Below, piece by piece: positions 35,281 to 41,318 of a DNA stretch of 53,068 nt (position 1 is the first letter of the stretch; every line of letters starts with the position of its first letter). This stretch comes from Deltaproteobacteria bacterium (GTDB taxonomy: Bacteria; Desulfobacterota; Desulfobulbia; Desulfobulbales; Desulfurivibrionaceae), in NCBI GenBank assembly GCA_013349295.1, contig DUZW01000023.1:1-53068 (forward strand), in the 5' to 3' direction. The notes beneath the pieces are model-generated. The model was not told the origin of the DNA. It saw nothing but the letters and a program-made list of their open reading frames with translations, and did no database searches. The position numbers were made by a program, and so were the translations under genes.

Positions 35281-36033
35281 ATGAGCCCTGACAGCCCAAA
35301 TATCCACGAAGTGCTTGCCTATGAAATAAAAAAAGAGATAGCGGACCGGTATTTCGGTTTCCGAAAACTCATCGAGGATGACAAGCTTGACTTTGACGAA
35401 AAAACCCGCCAATACTCCTTTATTCTGGAAAAACGAATCAGTTTCGACCTGATCCGCATCTACATTGCCTTAAAAAACGAAGACCTTATCCAACAGTTTC
35501 TGACGCTTACCGGTTTGCCGGAAGACCTCTTTTACGACCCCTACCTGACCCAATCCAAGACCATCCAGCAAAGGGTTTTTTCCGGAGTGCACATCCACGG
35601 ATTCACCCGTGCCGGTCGTTTCAAAAATATAGTCCTGGACTGCTATGAACGCCTTGAAGTGCATGTTGCCGAATACCGTATGAAATTTGAAGACCTCAAA
35701 AAACACCGGGACGAAATCAACGAGGAAATCGAAACCTTCTACCGGAAGAACGATCTGGGTTCCATTATGGGTTTCCTAAAAACCCTGGGCGATCCCAACA
35801 AGTCGGGCAGCATGGAAGGCGGCATGGAAGCTGGAATGGCCGGCAGCCTGGAGAAAAAAATGCGCATAAATCCCCAACTGCCGCCGGAACACTACCTGCC
35901 GGTTATCCCCCCTTTGCCCAATCTGGCAAGTATTCGACCCACCCTCAAGGAACTCATTCGCACGGCTTACGAGGATCACGGGACTGAACTGATTTCCTTT
36001 TTGTCCCAGAAAGAGAGCAAGGTTTCGCGCTGA
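35281..36033 (+). CDS. Hypothetical protein, 250 aa
   Basis: Not recognised. It starts MSPDSPNIHEVLAYEIKKEI with CAGGAG 9 bp before the ATG. It is highly charged and mostly helical, without signal or membrane segments. About residues 125-160 look like a coiled coil (EYRMKFEDLKKHRDEINEEI). Residues about 178-196 form a Gly/Met-rich linker (GSMEGGMEAGMAGS), followed by a Pro-rich stretch (LPPEHYLPVIPPLP). It is the last core gene before the left repeat of the defence island. Confidence 0.7.
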   Translation: MSPDSPNIHEVLAYEIKKEIADRYFGFRKLIEDDKLDFDEKTRQYSFILEKRISFDLIRIYIALKNEDLIQQFLTLTGLPEDLFYDPYLTQSKTIQQRVFSGVHIHGFTRAGRFKNIVLDCYERLEVHVAEYRMKFEDLKKHRDEINEEIETFYRKNDLGSIMGFLKTLGDPNKSGSMEGGMEAGMAGSLEKKMRINPQLPPEHYLPVIPPLPNLASIRPTLKELIRTAYEDHGTELISFLSQKESKVSR

Positions 36034-36592
36034 AATATCTCACGGAACCCAGAGGCCTCACAGATACTGCCTCCCTCATTTTTGCAGGAAGCACCGAGAA
36101 GTTTTAGCTTTTTTTGCTTGAAACACAAAACACTAGCCCTCACCGGCAAATAGCGTGTCGGGTTGGTCCATGAGTCTGGAACAATGGGCTCGTCTCGTGT
36201 CTCACATCACAAGATTCTTGCCGTCCTGGCGGGGGTAACCACCATTTAAAATGGTGCCAGCTGCCCCCAGTTATCCCCGGGTTGCAACGTTTTCCTTCAG
36301 ACAACCCCGGACACAAAAAAGCCCACAAACCTTATGGAGTGTGGGCTTTCTGCACGCTACCGGACGGTGCCGGATACGGCGGCGTCACTAGAAGTGTTCA
36401 CTTATCTATCCTAAATAACTGAATTATCATCCTAGATGTGCTTGCTGTTGCCCCCAGAGTTGCCCCCGGACTGCATTTGATACCTCTCAGTATTACGGGT
36501 GGAACTCTCCAGATAACAGAAAGGCAAGCCTGACACTGTAGGCTCCGAGTCATGAATGTCCTGAGATAATTATAAACTCACCGTAATTGCTA
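36034..36592. other. 559-bp gene-free stretch at the island's left edge
   Basis: It contains the left 71-bp repeat (36307-36377), a 17-bp palindrome CACCATTTAAAATGGTG near 36238, and C-rich motifs (TGCCCCCAG near 36262; TTGCCCCCAG and TTGCCCCCGG near 36450). I see no gene and no integrase remnant here. Confidence 0.6.
36307..36377. repeat. Left 71-bp direct repeat of the defence island
   Basis: Identical at 64 of 71 positions to 50630-50700. It begins CCGGACACAAAAAAGCCCAC and ends CCGGACGGTGCCGGATAC; all seven differences lie in the middle, from position 32 on. It includes a 10-bp stem AAAGCCCACA/TGTGGGCTTT (36318-36349) with a run of A before it, i.e. a terminator on the minus strand. The right copy is the ssrA terminator, so this copy is probably an att-type duplication or the end of an earlier insertion. 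Confidence 0.85.
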
Positions 36593-37336
36593 TTACTCCA
36601 CCCATAGCATCGTAAGAACCGTATCGTAATCGCCTAATTTAATAGAATATTCTAGGACTTCGTCACTTTCCGGTTGTTTCCCTTGGAACCATTCATCCGA
36701 GGCCACCGCCATAAATTCATTAGGGAAAGGTTGTCCAATCAAATTGTTCCGTGCATAGGTATTCGGTACGCTACCAGGGGCAAGCCGATAAGGAAAATCT
36801 TGACTCAGTCTGAAATACTTTATTATGCCCTTTTCCGACACTACGAGAACAACTTCATGGTCGGTAATTTCAACAAATCGCATAGCCGCTGCTGTTAAGC
36901 TAACCGAAAAAACAGAAGCTAGGAGTGAAATGTTTTCGAAATCTGGTTCCATCTGCAGAGCGAGTGATTTGAAAATATCTTTAGGCATCAACCATTCTGC
37001 TGCAAATTGATTCGCTTCAACTTCTTGCGGATTTTTACTTTTGCCCCACAAGTCGTTGTTGGTGCACTTGAAAGAATTCGTTTTCGCATGGGAAGGAATG
37101 ACCACATGTCCGAGTTCATGGGCAGCGGTAAAGAGTTTCCTGCCTTCTTCTGGAATGTTGCTTGACACCATTACTCCGATGCTTCCAGAGACTTTTAATG
37201 TCATCCCGAGACAACCGTCAAGGCTACATTCTTTATAAGTGATGCCTAGAGATGTGAATGCGGTCTGAGGCAAGAATGGAGGTGTAACTAAACCCATTTT
37301 TTTTCTTAGGTCAGTTGCATAAAATTCTGTACCCAT
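36593..37336 (-). CDS. ImmA/IrrE-family metallopeptidase
   Basis: A 247-aa protein with the zinc-peptidase motif FTAAHELGHVVIPSH (HELGH at residues 73-77) and a following VEANQFAAEWLMPKDIF, which supplies the third ligand region. Such proteins cleave partner XRE repressors, as ImmA does for ImmR in ICEBs1, and so turn stress into derepression. The C-terminal 100 residues may be a sensor part. It follows the XRE gene by 9 bp on the same strand. Base composition is more A+T-rich than in the core genes. Confidence 0.92.
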   Translation of the reverse strand: MGTEFYATDLRKKMGLVTPPFLPQTAFTSLGITYKECSLDGCLGMTLKVSGSIGVMVSSNIPEEGRKLFTAAHELGHVVIPSHAKTNSFKCTNNDLWGKSKNPQEVEANQFAAEWLMPKDIFKSLALQMEPDFENISLLASVFSVSLTAAAMRFVEITDHEVVLVVSEKGIIKYFRLSQDFPYRLAPGSVPNTYARNNLIGQPFPNEFMAVASDEWFQGKQPESDEVLEYSIKLGDYDTVLTMLWVE

Positions 37337-37345
37337 GAGGTGTCC

Positions 37346-37696
37346 CTATTTGTTTCGCTGTTTCAAAAATTCCATCATCTCTCGAATCTGGTTTTTGTCA
37401 GATTGAGAAAGATTCGAGAGATCGCGGAAGAGTAATTGAGCATCCTCGTTCTGCAGCAAATCATTCAAATCTGTATCTTCCGATCTACCCACCAGATAGT
37501 CGACCGAGACACTAAGGGCCGTTGCCAGTTTGACCAGAACTCCGCTGCTTGGAGTTCGCTCCTTTGCAAGTATCTGGCTTAGTGCCCCAGGTGTGATACC
37601 AGCCAGCTTTGCAAGCTGAGCTTGATTCACCTTCAGCGTTTCCATTTTCTTACGAATTCGCTCAGTCAGTATTGTCAGATCAAATGCGTCACTCAT
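37346..37696 (-). CDS. XRE-family helix-turn-helix repressor
   Basis: A 116-aa protein. The helix-turn-helix lies at residues about 22-70 (NQAQLAKLAGITPGALSQIL, then LATALSVSVDYLVG). The C-terminal third is helical and polar and could be the part cut by the ImmA-like peptidase. It is divergent from the ubiquitin-like operon, and palindromes lie between the two, so it probably represses that operon and itself. Confidence 0.92.
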   Translation of the reverse strand: MSDAFDLTILTERIRKKMETLKVNQAQLAKLAGITPGALSQILAKERTPSSGVLVKLATALSVSVDYLVGRSEDTDLNDLLQNEDAQLLFRDLSNLSQSDKNQIREMMEFLKQRNK

Positions 37697-37717
37697 AGCC
37701 TATTGCATACAGCAGTA

Positions 37718-37803
37718 TTGTCAGCTTGACAACAAAGTAATTTACGCCTGTGAATTTTTTTCTTGACGGGTGATACCCTTGTGGATATATTCACAACTGT
37801 GAA
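37718..37803. promoter_or_regulatory. Promoter and operator region between XRE gene and ubiquitin-like operon
   Basis: Rightward promoter: TTGACG (37763-37768), a 17-bp spacer, TATATT (37786-37791). Two palindromes flank it: TTGTCA-N3-TGACAA (37718-37732), on the XRE side, and TTCACA-N2-TGTGAA (37790-37803), overlapping the -10 edge. A further TGTGAA half-site lies at 37749-37754. This is the layout expected of a repressor controlling both directions. Confidence 0.65.
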
Positions 37804-37846
37804 CATGTGCGTTCCGAAAAATAAACAGAAGAAAGGAGTCTTACCG

Positions 37847-38020
37847 ATGGCAACAAATCCACCAGCAGGCGACGGACACAGGAACGGAGCGGTTCGAAAA
37901 AGGTCACAGGTCAAAAATCCAGTTAATAACAATTGGACCAAACGGAATACCGATACAGGGAGGTTTATCGACCAAAAATCCGATGGAACTCCTTTCAAGG
38001 GTGTCAAAAAAGAAAAATAA
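37847..38020 (+). CDS. 57-aa basic protein leading the ubiquitin-like operon
   Basis: A small protein starting MATNPPAGDGHRNGAVRKRS and ending DGTPFKGVKKEK. It is rich in Lys, Arg, Asn and Gly, with no hydrophobic core, and is probably disordered or nucleic-acid binding. GAAAGGAG lies 8 bp before the ATG at 37847. Similar short basic proteins with a GRF-x-D-x-K-x-DG-x-PFKGV-like ending are, as I recall, seen beside multiubiquitin genes, but I know no function. It could be a substrate, an adaptor or a toxin. It lies 25 bp before the Ubl gene in one operon. Confidence 0.75.
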   Translation: MATNPPAGDGHRNGAVRKRSQVKNPVNNNWTKRNTDTGRFIDQKSDGTPFKGVKKEK

Positions 38021-38045
38021 TTTCAAGGCGAAGGAGAACAAGTCA

Positions 38046-38294
38046 ATGGATCACGACAACAAGCATGACCACGGTAAAGAAAACGTAGAAATCATCATCA
38101 ACGACACTCAGTACGAAGTACATCGCGGCCACCATACCGTTGCGGAACTGAAGACATTGGCCGGAATTCCTCTGGCCTACGATCTGAACATCGTCAATGG
38201 TGGCAAGTTCGAATTTTTACCGGATGACAGCGGGATCACGATCAAAGGTGATGAGAAATTTATAAGCAATCCGAAAGACGGCGCGTCATCGTAA
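38046..38294 (+). CDS. Ubiquitin-like (multiubiquitin-family, single-domain) protein
   Basis: An 82-aa protein with a charged His-rich tail (residues 1-12) and one beta-grasp domain: VEIIINDTQYEVHRGHHTVA, ELKTLAGIP, YDLNIVNGGK, ITIKGDEKFI. This is the pattern of the bacterial multiubiquitin family, here with one domain only. The C-terminus reads NPKDGASS: a single Gly79 followed by three small residues, so a processing step would be needed to expose the Gly. AAGGAG precedes the ATG at 38046. Its stop overlaps the E2 start (TAATG). Neighbouring E2, JAB and E1 genes support a role as the conjugated modifier. Confidence 0.85.
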   Translation: MDHDNKHDHGKENVEIIINDTQYEVHRGHHTVAELKTLAGIPLAYDLNIVNGGKFEFLPDDSGITIKGDEKFISNPKDGASS

Positions 38295-38647
38295 TGGGAC
38301 TTAGTATGAATTTCCCACAAGATCAAGTTCAAGAGCTAAAGCGATTATTTTCGGATGTCAGTTATGCGGCCGATGGTGGTTATGACTATTTTTTGATTCG
38401 CAACGTTACTCTCGCGAAACCATGTATCCCGGAAACTACAGATGTACTTCTCTGTCCGAATGCGCGCGAAGGCTACAACTCGCGGCTGTATTTCCCCAAC
38501 CAAATTCAATGCGAGAAACAACTGAACTGGAATGGCACCACCTTTATCTTCGACCGCCAATGGCATGCTTTCTCATGGCAATTGCAACCGCTAGAGCGCA
38601 GGCTTGCACAGATGGTAGCATCCCACTTGAGAGGATTCACTTCATGA
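38294..38647 (+). CDS. Prokaryotic E2-like protein (E2/UBC superfamily, family E type)
   Basis: A 117-aa protein. The C-terminal half (LNWNGTTFIFDRQWHAFSWQ, then a Leu-rich helix) resembles bacterial E2 family E proteins. Cys44 (KPCIPE), Cys54 (LLCPNAREGY) and Cys73 (IQCEK) are candidates for thioester formation; none sits in a canonical eukaryotic-type E2 motif, so the catalytic residue is uncertain. It overlaps the Ubl gene by 1 base and the JAB gene by 4, so all are translated together. It would take the modifier from the E1 and pass it to targets. Confidence 0.75.
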   Translation: MGLSMNFPQDQVQELKRLFSDVSYAADGGYDYFLIRNVTLAKPCIPETTDVLLCPNAREGYNSRLYFPNQIQCEKQLNWNGTTFIFDRQWHAFSWQLQPLERRLAQMVASHLRGFTS

Positions 38648-39159
38648 TTCACGTCAAGATAACGAAGCCAACCTATAACAGAATGCGGGCGGACTTAATT
38701 CGCCCGCACCCCTTCGCCTATGAGAGAGTTGGGTTCATATTTGCCCGAAAAGATACTACAGAAGACTCCATTACCCTTTTTGCAACAGATTATCACGCTA
38801 TCCCCGACACACAGTACATTGATGATCCGGACGTCGGAGCGCGGATCAATTCTGCTGCTCTGCGCAGCGTCATGGAGCGAGCATACTCAACAAAAGAATG
38901 TATCCTCCATGTTCATTTACATGACCATTCCGGGGCACCTCGTTTTAGTAAGGTTGACCGCATTGGGTACAACCAGATGATTCCATCATTTCATAACCTT
39001 GGCGGCAGTGCTGTCCATGGGGCGATGATATTTAGTATTAACAATGCAGCGGGATTGATCTGGATGTCAAAGGCCGATTTACCCGTACCGGTTAACAAGT
39101 TGTCAATTGTTGGGTACCCGCTTGAAATTCAAAAAGCAGGAGTTGGTTTTTATGTGTGA
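38644..39159 (+). CDS. JAB/JAMM-family metallopeptidase
   Basis: A 171-aa protein with the JAMM-type metal site: a likely Glu27 in YERVGFIFAR and the cluster LHVHLHDHSGAPRFSKVD at about residues 88-105, with His, Ser102 and Asp105. In eukaryotes and in bacterial operons of this kind, JAMM enzymes trim or remove ubiquitin-like proteins. Here it could cut the three residues after Gly79 of the Ubl, or deconjugate it. The start at 38644 overlaps the E2 stop (ATGA). The gene overlaps the E1 gene by 8 bp. Confidence 0.85.
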   Translation: MIHVKITKPTYNRMRADLIRPHPFAYERVGFIFARKDTTEDSITLFATDYHAIPDTQYIDDPDVGARINSAALRSVMERAYSTKECILHVHLHDHSGAPRFSKVDRIGYNQMIPSFHNLGGSAVHGAMIFSINNAAGLIWMSKADLPVPVNKLSIVGYPLEIQKAGVGFYV

Positions 39160-39955
39160 CGATAGATACAACCGTCAATCCTTCTTGGGTCCGGACGCAC
39201 AAGAAAAAATTGAAGAATGCACTGTGGGTATAATCGGTCTCGGTGGCGGCGGGTCGCATATTGCACAACAGCTAGCGCACATTGGATTCAAAAAGTATGT
39301 TCTCTATGATCCTGATGTGCCGGAAGAATCAAACCTGAACCGACTCATCGGCTTAACCGTCAAGGATGTAGAGAAGAAAATACCGAAAATACATATTGCA
39401 AGAAGATTGATACTGGCGCTACATCCAGAGGCAAAAATTCAGGCTATCCAAAAAAACTGGCAAGAAAGTCCGAATTTTTTGAAGACATGCAATATCATTT
39501 TCGGTTGCGTAGATGGGTACAAAGGCCGCATGGAACTCGAAGCATTCTCGCGACGGTTTCTTATTCCGTACATAGACATTGGCATTGATGTTCATCACGT
39601 TGATGGTGAACCACCAAACCTTAGCGGACAGGTCATAGCATCGCTACCAGGTGAGCCTTGCATGAAATGCCTTGGTTTCATCACCGAGCAAAAGCTACAA
39701 AAGGAAACCCAGAAATACGGCGCCGCAGGCCACAACCCGCAGGTTGTTTGGGCAAATGGAGTTGTTGCGTCAACGGCGGTTGGTCTTGCGACTAATCTGC
39801 TTACCGGATGGACCAAAGCCATCCCAGAGATTTACCTCTCGTATGAAGGCAATCTTGGATACATGAAGCCACATGTCTTTTTGAAATATACAGACAAAGC
39901 CTGTTGCCATTATCCAGCAGATCAAGTAGGTGAAGCCGTTTTTCTACCGCTCTAG
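39152..39955 (+). CDS. ThiF/E1-like adenylating enzyme
   Basis: A 267-aa protein of the ThiF/MoeB/E1 superfamily. It starts with a typical RYNRQSFLGPDAQEKI, then the nucleotide-binding VGIIGLGGGGSHIAQQLAHI (residues 25-44), acidic Asp53 and ESNLNRL. A later CVDGYKGRMELE carries the conserved Asp. Cys170 and Cys173 (PGEPCMKCLG) may bind zinc or serve as the acceptor thiol. It would adenylate the C-terminal Gly of the Ubl and transfer it to E2. The start at 39152 (AGGAG upstream) lies inside the JAB gene end. It is the last gene of the operon. Confidence 0.9.
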   Translation: MCDDRYNRQSFLGPDAQEKIEECTVGIIGLGGGGSHIAQQLAHIGFKKYVLYDPDVPEESNLNRLIGLTVKDVEKKIPKIHIARRLILALHPEAKIQAIQKNWQESPNFLKTCNIIFGCVDGYKGRMELEAFSRRFLIPYIDIGIDVHHVDGEPPNLSGQVIASLPGEPCMKCLGFITEQKLQKETQKYGAAGHNPQVVWANGVVASTAVGLATNLLTGWTKAIPEIYLSYEGNLGYMKPHVFLKYTDKACCHYPADQVGEAVFLPL

Positions 39956-40008
39956 AATAACAGTAATTTTCTTCCTTGTTGGTCAGGTCAGCCAAAGGGG
40001 CTCCAGCT

Positions 40009-40148
40009 TTACCCCACCAAATCCATCAGCTTCGCGTAGCTATCCACCACATCATACCTCACCTGTTCCGAGGTGATCCGGGCGAAGAATTTCCTGGCGC
40101 ATTGGATTTTGCATTTCTCAATTTCCTTTAATTCCAGGCGGGGACAAT
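40009..40148 (-). pseudogene. C-terminal remnant of a restriction-type helicase gene
   Basis: An uninterrupted minus-strand frame of about 46 codons with no start, reading [19 protein letters not shown] then [19 protein letters not shown] and ending MDLVG. It looks like the extreme C-terminus of a DEAD/DEAH restriction subunit; the hsdR in this island has a different C-terminus. It is cut on its upstream side exactly where a 79-bp hairpin element begins. Assignment to a restriction protein is by memory of similar tails and is moderate. Confidence 0.55.
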
Positions 40149-40227
40149 GGGACGCCCTTAACTTTCAACCATTTGATATACATCCACTAAAATTCACTTT
40201 GAAACCTTTAAATATTAAGGGCGTCCC
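40149..40227. repeat. 79-bp hairpin element with 13-bp perfect terminal inverted repeats
   Basis: GGGACGCCCTTAA (40149-40161) and TTAAGGGCGTCCC (40215-40227) are perfect inverted repeats around a 53-bp A+T-rich centre. The left side is preceded by GGGACAAT. It looks like a small non-autonomous element, perhaps of the kind moved by Y1/REP-associated transposases, or a scar left by one. The right arm supplies the stop codon and last codons of the HNH gene; the left arm truncates the restriction-gene remnant. Confidence 0.75.
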
Positions 40228-41318
40228 GAAGCCTCTTCCTCAAACAGACCGGCCCGCTGGCAACCTTCGAGGAAGGCCAATTTCAGGAAGTTTGATTCAG
40301 CCCAAGGATTAGCTCTTGAACTTTTGATTTCGGCATCCAACATTTCCTGAGCCGAAAGACCATAATTTTCAGATTCTTCGAGTACACGCTTCCGCCAATA
40401 CAATCCACCGCCGTTATCACAACATTTTGCACGGTACCGATCTTTAATCCGGAAAAGGTCATTCCACGTTTCCACCTCTTCGGGATGAGAGCCTGATGAT
40501 ATGGTGATTGTGAGATCAGCCGGTTTTGGCTTTGTCCAGTCCCCGGAAAGCACATCAATCGTGATATGAGGATCAAAGCCATCTGTTGAAAAAGGATAAA
40601 AGGCCTTTCGGCGATCACCATCGACGCTACGAAGAGGATCTTTGTCTATTTTATTCCCAGAGTTGCACTTGTTGCATGAAGGAGCGAGGTTTTTCAGATT
40701 TACAGAATTAAAGGGATATTTGCTTTTCGGAAGAAAATGGTCAAAAGCCTCGCGAGTCGGGTCAAATTCATTATCAATAGGTAAGAGGCCACAGAAGGGG
40801 CAGCATCCAATGTTGTTAGATCTTATGAAATCAACATAATAAGCCCCCAAATCTGAACCCAAGGCATCCTTTACAAAAGACAATCCAAATAACCCAGATG
40901 AGTATAGGTTTTTGAAAAAGCCCTCTAGTTTTCTGTTGAGGTCGTTCTTGGAGGTGTTCAGATCAGCATATCTTACCGGGGACATGCCATGATTATTTGA
41001 GCATAGCTCTTCAATCTGGTTGTTTGCCTGATAACACCGACGATACTCTTCAACTTCTTCGACATTCAATTCTCGGAATTCATTGAAGATATTGTTTACG
41101 GCTTCGTAAAACCATTTTCCAGAACCATTCTTCAATTGACCGGCAAGATCCCGCCTGTTCAGTTCCTTTATTACCTTATGAAGGGGATCAGATGACTCGA
41201 AAAGATGTATGCCGTATTCCTCCGCAGGCGCTTTACACCACACCTCATAAAAAATGAAGTCGATGAATTCCTGCATCTTATCCATCGCATGGGGGACATA
41301 GGTGTAGGCGAATAGCAT
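40215..41318 (-). CDS. HNH endonuclease, PtuB/TIGR02646-like, C-terminus altered by an element
   Basis: A 367-aa nuclease. The zinc-type HNH centre is CCPFCGLLPID, then EAFDHFLPKSKYPFNSVNLK and APSCNKCNSGNKID. It resembles the HNH partner in Septu and retron Ec78-type systems and the TIGR02646 family that occurs beside restriction genes. The final codons (SGRP-stop) come from the arm of a hairpin element, so the original tail may be lost; the HNH core is intact. The start overlaps the ATPase stop by one base (TGATG), so the two are coupled. It probably cuts DNA or RNA when released by the ATPase. Confidence 0.83.
   Translation of the reverse strand: MLFAYTYVPHAMDKMQEFIDFIFYEVWCKAPAEEYGIHLFESSDPLHKVIKELNRRDLAGQLKNGSGKWFYEAVNNIFNEFRELNVEEVEEYRRCYQANNQIEELCSNNHGMSPVRYADLNTSKNDLNRKLEGFFKNLYSSGLFGLSFVKDALGSDLGAYYVDFIRSNNIGCCPFCGLLPIDNEFDPTREAFDHFLPKSKYPFNSVNLKNLAPSCNKCNSGNKIDKDPLRSVDGDRRKAFYPFSTDGFDPHITIDVLSGDWTKPKPADLTITISSGSHPEEVETWNDLFRIKDRYRAKCCDNGGGLYWRKRVLEESENYGLSAQEMLDAEIKSSRANPWAESNFLKLAFLEGCQRAGLFEEEASGRP

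Noticed and set aside
36240..36475. Repeated TGCCCCCAG / TTGCCCCCGG motifs as a CRISPR-like or tandem array
   Set aside because: There are only about three short copies, with irregular spacing and no cas genes; not an array.
40028..40227. Retron or other non-coding RNA upstream of the HNH-ATPase pair
   Set aside because: The HNH protein resembles the Ec78 retron partner, but no reverse transcriptase gene exists nearby, and the hairpin lies at the 3' end of the genes and matches a mobile-element scar better.
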